34,357 nucleotides of DNA, taken from contig NZ_JADJDO010000029.1 in the NCBI RefSeq assembly GCF_016702655.1, positions 1-34,357 on the forward strand. The letters run 5' to 3'. The notes beneath the pieces are model-generated. The model was not told the DNA's origin and ran no database searches. It worked only from the letters and a program-made list of their open reading frames with translations. The translations under genes were made by a program, and so were the position numbers. This document shows, one piece after another, positions 1-8,626 of the stretch. The number at the start of each line of letters is the position of its first letter. Positions within the stretch are counted from its first letter, which is position 1. The stretch is from Ideonella sp. (GTDB taxonomy: Bacteria; Pseudomonadota; Gammaproteobacteria; Burkholderiales; Burkholderiaceae_C).

Positions 1-1
1 G

Positions 2-914
<913 letters not shown>

Positions 915-964
915 GCTTTGCGTGACCTGCCGGGCGTCCGATGACGGCCGGCCAGCAAACCAGC

Positions 965-983
965 GCGGCCCGGACCGGGCCGC
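965..983. other. Perfect inverted repeat between tuf and rpsJ
   Basis: GCGGCCCGG at 965-973 and CCGGGCCGC at 975-983 form 9-bp arms around one base, able to fold as a 7-bp GC stem. A CTCTTT stretch follows at 989-994, just before the rpsJ Shine-Dalgarno sequence. It could be a partial terminator or attenuator separating the str and S10 units, or an r-protein control element. The U-tract is too poor for a confident terminator call. Confidence 0.4.
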
Positions 984-1006
984 CACCGCTCTTTGAAGGA
1001 ATCGTC

Positions 1007-1318
1007 ATGCAAAAGCAAAAGATCCGCATCCGCCTGAAGGCGTTCGACTACAAGCTGATCGACCAGTCGGCGCTCGAGATCGTCGATACCGCCAAGCGCA
1101 CCGGCGCCATCGTCAAGGGCCCGGTGCCGTTGCCCACGCGGTTGCAGCGTTTCGACGTGCTGCGTTCGCCGCACGTCAACAAGACGTCGCGCGACCAGTT
1201 CGAAATCCGCACCCACCAGCGCCTGATGGACATCATCGACCCGACCGACAAGACGGTCGATGCATTGATGAAGCTCGACCTGCCGGCCGGTGTCGACGTT
1301 GAGATCAAGCTGCAGTAG
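1007..1318 (+). CDS. rpsJ: 30S ribosomal protein S10
   Basis: S10 is a small-subunit head protein that also acts as NusE in antitermination. The product is 103 residues, the same as E. coli, beginning MQKQKIRIRLKAFDYKLID and containing the RTHQRL and DIIDPTDKT segments. I chose the ATG at 1007 because GAAGGA at 995-1000 sits six bases upstream and the N-terminus matches the family; an in-frame ATG at 941 would add 22 unrelated residues. It is followed by a 162-bp gap holding a promoter and structured leader, so rpsJ is probably transcribed with tuf instead of heading the S10 operon as in E. coli. Confidence 0.97.
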   Translation: MQKQKIRIRLKAFDYKLIDQSALEIVDTAKRTGAIVKGPVPLPTRLQRFDVLRSPHVNKTSRDQFEIRTHQRLMDIIDPTDKTVDALMKLDLPAGVDVEIKLQ

Positions 1319-1337
1319 GTAGGGCGTGCCAGCCTGG

Positions 1338-1346
1338 TGATATAAT
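1338..1346 (+). promoter_or_regulatory. Extended -10 promoter upstream of rplC
   Basis: TG at 1338-1339, one base, then a consensus TATAAT at 1341-1346, in an otherwise GC-rich stretch right after the rpsJ stop codon. There is no good -35 hexamer at 17-18 bp, which fits an extended -10 promoter. Transcription would start near 1353 and give a leader of about 128 nt before rplC. Confidence 0.65.
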
Positions 1347-1354
1347 TTTTGGCT

Positions 1355-1474
1355 TTCCCTGCTGCGCCTCAAGCGGAGCGGGAAACAGCGCGCGGTGCGA
1401 GCCGCAGCGAAACGTCAGCCCGGCCAATCGATGCCGGGCCATAGCAACAAAGGCTCCTTCATCGGGGCTGGAGA
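1355..1474 (+). promoter_or_regulatory. Structured leader of the rplC (S10) operon
   Basis: Two hairpins follow the promoter. The first is TTCCC (1355-1359) with GGGAA (1380-1384), continued inward by short stems around the loop CTCAA. The second is GCCCGGC (1418-1424) with GCCGGGC (1433-1439), a perfect 7-bp stem. CTCC at 1454-1457 is also complementary to the rplC Shine-Dalgarno GGAG at 1470-1473. In E. coli, L4 represses the S10 operon through a leader upstream of rpsJ; here the equivalent role, if any, would sit between rpsJ and rplC. The regulator is not identifiable from the sequence. Confidence 0.45.
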
Positions 1475-1480
1475 AGAACC

Positions 1481-2164
1481 ATGAGTCTTAGCAATCGCCT
1501 CGGATTGCTGGGCCGCAAGGTGGGCATGATGCGCATCTTCACCGACGACGGCGACGCCGTGCCGGTGACCGTGCTCGACGTGTCCAACAACCGTGTGACC
1601 CAGGTCAAGACCGAAGAGACCGACGGCTACAACGCGCTTCAGGTGACGTTCGGCTCGCGCAAGGCGTCGCGCGTCAACAAGCCCGAGGCCGGGCATCTCG
1701 CCAAGGCGGGCGTCGAAGCCGGGACGGTGCTCAAGGAGTTCCGTGTCAGTGCCGAAGTCGCCGCCGGCTATAAGCCCGGCGCGCAGATTCCCATTGGTCT
1801 GTTCGCCGTCGGCCAGGTGGTCGACGTGCAGGGAACGTCGATCGGCAAGGGCTTCACCGGCACCATCAAGCGCCACAACTTCAGCTCGCAGCGCGCATCG
1901 CACGGCAACAGCCGTTCGCACAACGTGCCGGGCTCGATCTCGATGGCGCAGGACCCGGGCCGCGTGTTCCCGGGCAAGAAGATGTCGGGCCATCTTGGCG
2001 ACGTGACCAAGACGGTGCAGAACCTCGACATCGTGCGCATCGACGAGGCGCGCCAGCTGCTGCTCGTGCGCGGCGCCGTGCCCGGTGCGAAGAACGGGCA
2101 CGTGGTCGTTAGCCCGGCGGTCAAGGCCAAGGCAACGGCTGCAGTCACCAAAGGAGCCCAGTGA
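1481..2164 (+). CDS. rplC: 50S ribosomal protein L3
   Basis: L3 is an early-assembly large-subunit protein near the peptidyl transferase centre. The product is 227 residues (209 in E. coli), starting MSLSNRLGLLGRKVGMM, with the internal signature KGFTGTIKRHNF and the basic loop SHGNSRSHNVPGSIS. The glutamine methylated in E. coli L3 lies in a GQMG context; here the same place reads GHLGD, which I recall as usual in betaproteobacteria. GGAGA at 1470-1474 gives a good ribosome site. The stop TGA overlaps the rplD ATG by one base, suggesting translational coupling. Confidence 0.97.
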   Translation: MSLSNRLGLLGRKVGMMRIFTDDGDAVPVTVLDVSNNRVTQVKTEETDGYNALQVTFGSRKASRVNKPEAGHLAKAGVEAGTVLKEFRVSAEVAAGYKPGAQIPIGLFAVGQVVDVQGTSIGKGFTGTIKRHNFSSQRASHGNSRSHNVPGSISMAQDPGRVFPGKKMSGHLGDVTKTVQNLDIVRIDEARQLLLVRGAVPGAKNGHVVVSPAVKAKATAAVTKGAQ

Positions 2165-2784
2165 TGCAACTCGAGCTCCTGAACGAACAGGGCCAGGCGA
2201 CCGCCAAGGTCGATGCCCCCGACACCGTCTTCGCGCGTGACTACAACGAGGCGCTGGTACACCAGATCGTCGTTGCCTTCCAGGCCAATGCCCGCCAGGG
2301 CACGCGGGCCCAGAAGGATCGCACGACGGTCAAGCACTCGACCAAGAAGCCGTGGCGCCAGAAGGGCACCGGCCGTGCGCGCGCCGGCATGACCTCGTCG
2401 CCGCTGTGGCGCGGGGGCGGCCGGATCTTCCCGAACTCGCCCGAAGAGAATTTCACGCACAAGGTCAACAAGAAGATGTACCGCGCCGGCATGGCGGCGA
2501 TCTTCTCGCAGCTCGCCCGCGAAGGCCGCTTGGCAGTCGTCGATTCGATCAGCGTCGACTCGCCCAAGACCAAGCAGCTCGCGGCCAAGTTCAAGGCCAT
2601 GGGCCTCGACTCGGTGCTCGTGATCGCCGACCAGGTCGACGAGAACCTGCTGCTCGCATCGCGCAACTTGGCCAACGTGCTCGTGATCGAGCCGCGCTAT
2701 GCCGATCCGCTGTCGCTGGTGCACTTCAAGAAGGTGCTCGTGACCAAGGCCGCGATCGAGCAACTGAGGGAGATGCTGGCATGA
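2164..2784 (+). CDS. rplD: 50S ribosomal protein L4
   Basis: L4 is a large-subunit exit-tunnel protein and, in enterobacteria, the repressor of the S10 operon. The product is 206 residues, beginning MQLELLNEQGQ and carrying the tunnel-loop region KPWRQKGTGRARAGM followed by SPLWRGGG. A GTG at 2161 is in frame, but the ATG at 2164 matches the family N-terminus and has AAGGAG about five to ten bases upstream. It overlaps the stop of rplC by one base and its own stop overlaps the rplW ATG by four. Confidence 0.96.
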   Translation: MQLELLNEQGQATAKVDAPDTVFARDYNEALVHQIVVAFQANARQGTRAQKDRTTVKHSTKKPWRQKGTGRARAGMTSSPLWRGGGRIFPNSPEENFTHKVNKKMYRAGMAAIFSQLAREGRLAVVDSISVDSPKTKQLAAKFKAMGLDSVLVIADQVDENLLLASRNLANVLVIEPRYADPLSLVHFKKVLVTKAAIEQLREMLA

Positions 2785-3110
2785 GCGCGGTGCAACAACC
2801 ACAACGCAAGTTCAACGAGGGCCGCCTGGCCCAGGTGCTGGTCGCACCGATCGTGAGCGAGAAGGGCACGCTGGTCGCCGAGAAGCACAACCAGGTGCTG
2901 TTCAAGGTGCTGCGCGACGCGACCAAGCCCGAGATCAAGGCGGCCGTCGAACTGATGTTCAAGGTCGAGGTCGAGTCGGTGCAGACCGTGCAGCACAAGG
3001 GCAAGGTCAAGCGCTTCGGCAAGTCCATCGGCCGCCGCGACCACATCAAGAAGGCTTATGTCTCGCTCAAGGCGGGCCAGGAGCTGAACTTCGCCGGGGA
3101 GGGCGCCTAA
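2781..3110 (+). CDS. rplW: 50S ribosomal protein L23
   Basis: L23 sits at the polypeptide exit and docks trigger factor and SRP. The product is 109 residues, slightly longer than E. coli L23 (100) because of an N-terminal extension MSAVQQPQRKFNEGRL. The core VLVAPIVSEKGT and the loop HKGKVKRFGKSIGRR are typical. The start is fixed by an ATGA overlap with the rplD stop; the same frame is open far upstream inside rplD, but that part is a shadow reading. Confidence 0.96.
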   Translation: MSAVQQPQRKFNEGRLAQVLVAPIVSEKGTLVAEKHNQVLFKVLRDATKPEIKAAVELMFKVEVESVQTVQHKGKVKRFGKSIGRRDHIKKAYVSLKAGQELNFAGEGA

Positions 3111-3935
3111 ATGGCCGTCGTCAAACTCAAGCCTACGTCGCCCGGCCGCCGCGCCGTGGTGAAGGTGGTGCATGCGCATCTGTACAAGGGCCGCCCCGAG
3201 GCGTCGCTGCTCGAGCCGCAGATCCAGAACGCGGGTCGCAACAACAACGGCCACATCACGATCCGGCACAAGGGCGGTGGCCACAAGCACCACTACCGCG
3301 TGGTCGACTTCGTGCGCAACAAGGATGGCATTCCGGCCAAGGTCGAACGCATCGAGTACGACCCGAACCGAACCGCGCACATCGCGCTCGTGTGCTACGC
3401 CGACGGCGAGCGCCGCTACATCATCGCGCCGCGCGGGCTCGAAGTCGGCGCGACGCTGATGTCGGGCGCCGAGGCGCCGATCAAGGCGGGCAACACGCTG
3501 CCGATCCGCAACATCCCGGTCGGCTCGACGATCCACTGCATCGAGATGCTGCCCGGCAAGGGCGCGCAGATCGCGCGCTCGGCGGGCACCTCGTGCACGC
3601 TGCTGGCGCGCGAGGGCACCTACGCGCAGGTGCGCATGCGCTCGGGCGAGGTGCGCAAGATCCACATCGACTGCCGCGCCACGATCGGCGAGGTCAGCAA
3701 CGAGGAGCACAACCTGCGCCAGCTTGGCAAGGCCGGCGTGAAGCGCTGGATGGGCATCCGGCCGACGGTGCGCGGCGTTGCGATGAACCCCGTCGATCAC
3801 CCGCACGGTGGCGGCGAAGGCCGCACCGGCGAGGGTCAGGTGCCGGTGTCGCCGTGGAACACGATGACCAAGGGCTACCGCACGCGAAACAACAAGCGCA
3901 CGCAGACGATGATCGTCGCGCGTCGCAAGAAGTAA
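3111..3935 (+). CDS. rplB: 50S ribosomal protein L2
   Basis: L2 is a highly conserved 23S rRNA-binding protein needed for subunit joining and peptidyl transfer. The product is 274 residues (273 in E. coli). Family marks include HKGGGHKHHYRVVDF, the conserved stretch MNPVDHPHGGGEGR holding the catalytically important histidine, and the C-terminal TRNNKRTQTMIVARRKK. The ATG follows the rplW stop with no gap, so translation is likely coupled. Confidence 0.98.
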   Translation: MAVVKLKPTSPGRRAVVKVVHAHLYKGRPEASLLEPQIQNAGRNNNGHITIRHKGGGHKHHYRVVDFVRNKDGIPAKVERIEYDPNRTAHIALVCYADGERRYIIAPRGLEVGATLMSGAEAPIKAGNTLPIRNIPVGSTIHCIEMLPGKGAQIARSAGTSCTLLAREGTYAQVRMRSGEVRKIHIDCRATIGEVSNEEHNLRQLGKAGVKRWMGIRPTVRGVAMNPVDHPHGGGEGRTGEGQVPVSPWNTMTKGYRTRNNKRTQTMIVARRKK

Positions 3936-3947
3936 GGGGGCAACGGC

Positions 3948-4226
3948 ATGACTCGTTCACTCAAGAAGGGCCCGTTCGTCGACCATCACCTGCAGGCCAA
4001 GGTCGAGAAGGCCGCGGCCACCAAGGACAAGAAGCCGATCAAGACCTGGTCGCGCCGCTCGACGATCCTGCCCGATTTCATTGGCGTCACGATCGCGGTC
4101 CACAACGGCAAGCAGCACGTGCCGGTGTACGTCACGGACCAGATGGTCGGCCACAAGCTCGGTGAATTTGCGCTGACGCGCACGTTCAAGGGGCACCCGG
4201 CCGACAAGAAGGCCAACAAGAAGTAA
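3948..4226 (+). CDS. rpsS: 30S ribosomal protein S19
   Basis: S19 is a small-subunit head protein that contacts S13 and bridges to the large subunit. The product is 92 residues, identical in length to E. coli, beginning MTRSLKKGPFVDHHL and containing the signature ITVHNGK-like region (here VTIAVHNGKQHVPVYV) and HKLGEFALTRTF. It lies 12 bp after rplB with AAGGGG just upstream of the start. Confidence 0.97.
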   Translation: MTRSLKKGPFVDHHLQAKVEKAAATKDKKPIKTWSRRSTILPDFIGVTIAVHNGKQHVPVYVTDQMVGHKLGEFALTRTFKGHPADKKANKK

Positions 4227-4238
4227 GGAATGACGACG

Positions 4239-4568
4239 ATGGAAACCCGTTCAATCGTCCGTGGTGTCCGCCTGTCGGCCGACAAGGGCCGGCTGGTGGC
4301 CGACCTGGTGCGCGGCAAGAAGGTGGACCAGGCGCTCAACATCCTGAGCTTCACGCCCAAGCGTGCCGCCGGCATCATCAAGAAGTGCCTCGAGTCGGCG
4401 ATCGCCAATGCCGAGCACAACGACGGCGCCGACATCGACGAGCTCAAGGTCAAGACGATCTACGTCGAGCAGGGCGCCACGCTGAAGCGCTTTTCCGCTC
4501 GAGCCAAGGGCCGCGGCAACCGCATCAGCAAGCCGACCGCGCACATCTACATCACCGTCGGCAACTGA
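4239..4568 (+). CDS. rplV: 50S ribosomal protein L22
   Basis: L22 lines the exit tunnel. The start at 4239 gives METRSIVRGVRLSADKGRLVADLVRG and 109 residues (110 in E. coli). An in-frame ATG at 4230 would abut the AAGGA at 4225-4229, leaving no spacer, while the ATG at 4239 has a normal nine-base spacing, so I prefer the latter. The C-terminal beta-hairpin region with ARAKGRGNRISKPTAHI is intact. Unlike most neighbours it is followed by a 93-bp gap, which holds a repeat element. Confidence 0.95.
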   Translation: METRSIVRGVRLSADKGRLVADLVRGKKVDQALNILSFTPKRAAGIIKKCLESAIANAEHNDGADIDELKVKTIYVEQGATLKRFSARAKGRGNRISKPTAHIYITVGN

Positions 4569-4576
4569 AAACATGA

Positions 4577-4616
4577 CGCCCCCACTCTCACGTCGTTCGC
4601 TGCCCCCCGAGGGGGC
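4577..4616. repeat. REP-like intergenic repeat, copy A
   Basis: The spacer between rplV and rpsC carries CGCCCCCA at 4577-4584 and a core at 4597-4616 centred on CCCCCCGAGGGGG, a GC-rich inverted repeat. The identical 20-bp core recurs at 14952-14971, again 21 bp or so downstream of CGCCCCCA. The same kind of element is common between genes in Burkholderiales. The hairpin can act in either strand; a role as attenuator or mRNA-processing site inside the S10 operon is possible but not shown. Confidence 0.7.
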
Positions 4617-4661
4617 GCGTCAACGTCTTCGGACGGCCGTGCGCCGCTGACAAGGAACACC

Positions 4662-5542
4662 ATGGGACAGAAAATCCACCCGACCGGATTCCGGTTGCAG
4701 GTCACGCGCAACTGGTCTTCGCGTTGGTACGCGGGCAACAAGAACTTCGCCACGATGCTGGCCGAAGACCTGAAGGTGCGCGAGTTCCTGAAGGCGCGCC
4801 TGAAGAATGCCGCCGTGTCGCGCATCCTGATCGAGCGCCCGGCCAAGAACGCGCGCATCACGATCTACTCGGCGCGCCCGGGCGTCGTGATCGGCAAGAA
4901 GGGCGAGGACATCGAGAACCTGAAGGCCGAGCTGACGCGCCGCCTCGGGGTGCCGGTCGCGGTCAACATCGAGGAAGTACGCAAGCCCGAGGTCGACGCA
5001 CAACTCATCGCCGACAGCATCACGCAGCAGCTCGAGAAACGCATCATGTTCCGCCGCGCGATGAAGCGCGCGATGCAAAACGCCATGCGGCTGGGCGCGC
5101 AGGGCATCAAGATCATGTCGTCGGGCCGTCTGAACGGCATCGAGATCGCGCGCTGCGAGTGGTATCGCGAAGGGCGCGTGCCGCTGCACACCTTGAAGGC
5201 CGACATCGACTATGGTTTCTCGGAAGCCAAGACGACCTACGGCGTGATCGGCGTGAAGTGCTGGGTCTATCGCGGCGATCGGCTCGCCAATGGCGAGTCG
5301 CCCGGCCTCGTGGCGCGGCCCGATGCCGACGACGACCGTCGCTCGCGCCGCGGTCCGCGCCCGGGGGCACCCGCCGGTCGCGGTGGCCGTCCGGGGGCTG
5401 GTGCGCCGCGCGCCGCCGAAGCGGCTGCTGCGCCGCCGGCCGAGGGTCAGGATGCACCCAAGACCGGTGCCGGGACCGTCAAGCGTGTGCGCAAGGTTGC
5501 TGGCCGGCAGCGCCCGCCGCAGCCGAGCCGAAGGGGGAATAA
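4662..5542 (+). CDS. rpsC: 30S ribosomal protein S3, one frameshift near the C-terminus
   Basis: S3 forms part of the mRNA entry channel and ribosomal helicase. It begins MGQKIHPTGFRLQVTRNW; the KH domain has GVVIGKKGEDIENL, and the C-terminal domain has SGRLNGIEIARCEWYREGRVPLHT. After about residue 215 comes a low-complexity Arg/Gly/Pro/Ala tail longer than that of E. coli S3 (233 residues total there, about 293 here). The frame breaks near 5502-5503: reading through gives an implausible 336-residue product that runs into rplP, while one added base restores a tail ending AAAEPKGE with a stop at 5540-5542, three bases before rplP. A missing base in a GC-rich stretch is the simplest explanation. 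Confidence 0.94.
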
Positions 5543-5545
5543 GCC

Positions 5546-5962
<417 letters not shown>

Positions 5963-5990
5963 GCCCGGCCGCAAGAGGAGTGAGAACACC

Positions 5991-6194
5991 ATGAAAGCAT
6001 CCGAACTGCGCGGCAAGGACATTGCCGGCCTGCAAAAGGAAGTTGCCGATCTGCTCAAGGCCCACTTCGGCCTGCGCATGCAGAAGGCGACCCAGCAATT
6101 GAACAACCACAGTGCTCTGGGCAAGACGCGGCGTGACATCGCGCGCGCCAAGACCGTCCTGGCCGAGAAGAAGAAGCAAGGGGCAGCCAAATGA
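5991..6194 (+). CDS. rpmC: 50S ribosomal protein L29
   Basis: L29 is a small two-helix protein at the tunnel exit beside L23. The product is 67 residues (63 in E. coli): MKASELRGKDIAGLQKEV, then the helix with LRMQKATQQLNNH and the usual RRDIARAKTVL. AAGAGGAG at 5973-5980 gives the ribosome site. The stop overlaps the rpsQ start as ATGA. The open frame extends far upstream through rplP, but that part is a shadow reading. Confidence 0.96.
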   Translation: MKASELRGKDIAGLQKEVADLLKAHFGLRMQKATQQLNNHSALGKTRRDIARAKTVLAEKKKQGAAK

Positions 6195-6484
6195 CGCAGC
6201 CGCAAACCGAGGCGACCCCAGCAGCCGCCGCCAAGAACCGGCGTACGCTCGTCGGCAAGGTCGTCAGCGACAAGCGCGCCAAGACCATCACCGTGCTCAT
6301 CGAGCGCCGCACCAAGCACGAGCTGTACGGCAAGATCGTCGCGCGCTCGAGCAAGTACCACGCGCACGACGAGAACAACGAGTGCAAGCAGGGCGATGTG
6401 GTCGAGATCTCGGAGAGCCGCCCGATCTCCAAGACCAAGGCCTGGGTCGTGACGCGCTTGATCGAGAAGGCGCGCACGGTCTGA
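6191..6484 (+). CDS. rpsQ: 30S ribosomal protein S17
   Basis: S17 is a primary 16S rRNA-binding protein of the small-subunit body. The product is 97 residues; an N-terminal Ala/Thr-rich extension precedes the core RTLVGKVVSDKRAKTITVLIERR, and the signature GDVVEISESRPISKTKAW is present. It is translationally coupled to rpmC (four-base overlap). It is the last gene of the S10 block before the inserted peroxiredoxin gene. Confidence 0.96.
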   Translation: MTQPQTEATPAAAAKNRRTLVGKVVSDKRAKTITVLIERRTKHELYGKIVARSSKYHAHDENNECKQGDVVEISESRPISKTKAWVVTRLIEKARTV

Positions 6485-6601
6485 CAAGGCAGACCCGCCG
6501 CGGCGAGGGGCCATGTCCCGTGCAAGCGGCGCGACGGTCGGAACGCTGGAACACTGGCGTCCGGCCGTTTTCATTGGCCGATCATGCAAACGGAGATGAT
6601 C

Positions 6602-7108
6602 ATGCTCAAAGTTGGGGACAAGCTGCCGGCCGGCAGCCTGCAGGAGTTCATCGAGGTCGAGGGCAATGGCTGCAGCGTCGGGCCCAACACCTTCGACATC
6701 GCGAAGCTGTGCGCGGGCAAGACGATCGTCATCTTCGGCCTGCCCGGCGCGTACACGCCGACCTGCTCCGCCCTGCACGTGCCCGGCTACGTCGAGCGCG
6801 CCGACGAACTCAAGGCGGCCGGTGTGGACGAAATCTGGTGCGTGTCGGTCAACGATGCCTTCGTGATGGGCGCCTGGGGCCGCGACCAGAAGACCCAGGG
6901 CAAGGTGCGCATGATGGCCGACGGAAGTGCCGACTTCGCCAAGGCGACCGGCCTGACGCTGGACCTGACGTCGCGCGGCATGGGCTTGCGTTCACAGCGC
7001 TATTCCATGCTCGTCGTGGACGGCGTCGTCAAGGCGCTCAACATCGAGGCACCGGGCAAGTTCGAAGTCAGCGACGCGGCAACGATGCTGACGCAGGCCA
7101 GGACCTGA
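6602..7108 (+). CDS. Peroxiredoxin of the Prx5/hybrid type
   Basis: This thiol peroxidase reduces hydrogen peroxide and organic hydroperoxides in the cytosol, using glutathione/glutaredoxin or thioredoxin. The 168-residue product has the peroxidatic cysteine Cys55 in the Prx5 motif PGAYTPTCS, followed by HVPGY and the SVNDAFVMGAWGRDQ segment typical of AhpC/TSA-redoxin Prx5 members. Other cysteines at 24, 37 and 80 could resolve. I chose the ATG at 6602 because GGAG at 6592-6595 is six bases upstream; ATGs at 6584 and 6596 lack this. It lies between rpsQ (117 bp) and rplN (238 bp with its own promoter), so it breaks the S10-spc junction and may be read through from the ribosomal promoter. Family assignment is firm; the electron donor is not. 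Confidence 0.93.
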   Translation: MLKVGDKLPAGSLQEFIEVEGNGCSVGPNTFDIAKLCAGKTIVIFGLPGAYTPTCSALHVPGYVERADELKAAGVDEIWCVSVNDAFVMGAWGRDQKTQGKVRMMADGSADFAKATGLTLDLTSRGMGLRSQRYSMLVVDGVVKALNIEAPGKFEVSDAATMLTQART

Positions 7109-7148
7109 GAGCAGCGCTGCGGCGCCCGTCGATCGACAAGACTAGGCG

Positions 7149-7178
7149 TTGACGCGCCGCGCATGGGCGTGGCATAAT
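7149..7178 (+). promoter_or_regulatory. spc operon promoter upstream of rplN
   Basis: TTGACG at 7149-7154, an 18-bp spacer, and CATAAT at 7173-7178 preceded by TGG, so both a near-consensus -35 and an extended -10 are present. Transcription would start near 7185, about 160 nt before rplN. This makes the spc genes independent of the S10 block and of the peroxiredoxin gene. Confidence 0.8.
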
Positions 7179-7189
7179 GCAAAGCTTCG

Positions 7190-7233
7190 CCGGTATTTCT
7201 GGTCGCGCTTCGCGTGCAGCCCGGAAATGCCGG
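7190..7233 (+). promoter_or_regulatory. Hairpin in the rplN leader
   Basis: A 10-bp stem pairs 7190-7199 (CCGGTATTTC) with 7224-7233 (GAAATGCCGG), with one G-U pair; the 24-nt loop can fold a small inner hairpin around GCGCTTCGCG. It begins about five bases after the expected transcription start and is not followed by a T-run, so it is not a terminator. Known spc control in E. coli is by S8 at rplE, not here; an r-protein target or an mRNA-stabilising 5' hairpin are both plausible. Confidence 0.55.
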
Positions 7234-7346
7234 TTCCGCCCAAGCAGACGCTGCCTTCTCGGAGGGCCGCGGATGACGGGCCCAAGACTGACCGCGAGCG
7301 CCGTGCCCAGCACGGCCGAACGGGACAAGTTGGGGACAGAGACAAC

Positions 7347-7715
7347 ATGATCCAAATGCAATCGCGGCTCGACGTCGCGGACAACACTGGCGCGAAATCC
7401 GTCATGTGCATCAAGGTGCTGGGCGGCTCCAAGCGGCGCTATGCAGGCATCGGCGACGTGATCAAGGTCAGCATCAAGGAAGCTGCCCCCAGGTCGCGTG
7501 TCAAGAAGGGCGAGGTCTACAGCGCCGTCGTCGTGCGCACGGCCAAGGGCGTGCGGCGCCAGGACGGCTCGCTGGTGAAGTTCGACGGCAACGCCGCCGT
7601 GTTGCTGAACGCCAAGCTCGAGCCGATCGGCACCCGCATCTTCGGCCCGGTGACCCGCGAGTTGCGTACCGAGCGATTCATGAAGATCGTGTCGCTCGCA
7701 CCCGAAGCGCTCTGA
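7347..7715 (+). CDS. rplN: 50S ribosomal protein L14
   Basis: L14 lies at the subunit interface and binds 23S rRNA near the IF/RsfS site. The product is 122 residues (123 in E. coli), beginning MIQMQSRLDVADNTGAKSVMCI, with the signature KVSIKEAAPRSRVKKGEVY and C-terminal RTERFMKIVSLAPEAL. The start at 7347 fits the family; the open frame continues upstream through the leader but has no homology there. It heads the spc operon. Confidence 0.97.
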   Translation: MIQMQSRLDVADNTGAKSVMCIKVLGGSKRRYAGIGDVIKVSIKEAAPRSRVKKGEVYSAVVVRTAKGVRRQDGSLVKFDGNAAVLLNAKLEPIGTRIFGPVTRELRTERFMKIVSLAPEAL

Positions 7716-7736
7716 GCTTCCCAAGGACATCCGACC

Positions 7737-8054
7737 ATGAACAAGATTCGCAAGGGCGACGAAGTCATCGTCCTCGCCGGGCGCGACAAGGGCCGCCGCG
7801 GCAAGGTCATCGCGCGCGTCGATGCCGAGCATTTGAGCGTCGACGGCGTCAACCTCGTCAAGAAGCACGTCAAGCCCAATCCGATGAAGGGCACGACGGG
7901 CGGCATCGTCAGCAAGGTCATGCCGATTCACCAGTCCAACGTGGCGATCTACAACGCGGCGACGGCCAAGGCCGACCGCGTCGGGATCAAGCTGCTCGCC
8001 GATGGCAAGAAGGTTCGCGTCTTCAAGTCCAGCGGCGAAGAAATCAAGGCATAA
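7737..8054 (+). CDS. rplX: 50S ribosomal protein L24
   Basis: L24 is an assembly-initiator protein of the large subunit. The product is 105 residues (104 in E. coli), with the KOW motif KGDEVIVLAGRDKGRRGKVI at the N-terminus and NLVKKHVKPNPMKGTTGGI after it. AAGGA at 7723-7727 lies nine bases before the ATG. It is 21 bp from rplN. Confidence 0.97.
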   Translation: MNKIRKGDEVIVLAGRDKGRRGKVIARVDAEHLSVDGVNLVKKHVKPNPMKGTTGGIVSKVMPIHQSNVAIYNAATAKADRVGIKLLADGKKVRVFKSSGEEIKA

Positions 8055-8064
8055 GGGGTTCGCG

Positions 8065-8616
8065 ATGGCTCAATCACAAGCCCGTCTGCAGACGGTCTAT
8101 CGCGAGAAGATCGCGCCTGAACTGATCGAGAAGTTCGGCTACACCTCGGCCATGCAGGTGCCGCGCCTGGCCAAGATCACGCTCAACATGGGCGTCAGCG
8201 AAGCGGTATCGGACAAGAAGGTCATGGACCATGCGGTTGCCGACCTGTCGAAGATCGCCGGCCAGAAGCCGGTCGTGACCAAGTCGAAGAAGGCGATCGC
8301 CGGGTTCAAGATCCGCGACAACGTGCCCATCGGCTGCATGGTCACGCTGCGCGGCGTGCGGATGTACGAGTTTCTCGACCGCTTCGTGACGATCGCGCTG
8401 CCGCGTGTGCGCGACTTCCGCGGCATCTCGGGGCGCTCGTTCGACGGCCGCGGCAACTACAACATCGGGGTCAAGGAACAGATCATCTTCCCGGAGATCG
8501 ACTACGACAAGATCGATGCGCTGCGTGGGCTGAACATCAGCATCACGACGACCGCGAAGAACGACGAAGAGTGCAAGGCGCTCCTCGCTGCATTCAAATT
8601 CCCGTTCAAGAACTGA
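8065..8616 (+). CDS. rplE: 50S ribosomal protein L5
   Basis: L5 binds 5S rRNA and forms the central protuberance, contacting P-site tRNA and S13. The product is 183 residues (179 in E. coli), with the signature MGVSEAVSDKKV, KPVVTKSKKAIAGFKIRD and GRGNYNIGVKEQIIFPEI. The ATG at 8065 has AAGGGG at 8053-8058; an earlier in-frame ATG at 8002 lies inside rplX and is rejected. Confidence 0.97.
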   Translation: MAQSQARLQTVYREKIAPELIEKFGYTSAMQVPRLAKITLNMGVSEAVSDKKVMDHAVADLSKIAGQKPVVTKSKKAIAGFKIRDNVPIGCMVTLRGVRMYEFLDRFVTIALPRVRDFRGISGRSFDGRGNYNIGVKEQIIFPEIDYDKIDALRGLNISITTTAKNDEECKALLAAFKFPFKN

Positions 8617-8626
8617 AGGGCGACCC

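Noticed and set aside
5490..5545. Programmed frameshift in rpsC
   Set aside because: No slippery heptamer or stimulator is visible and S3 is not known to use one; a missing base explains it more simply.
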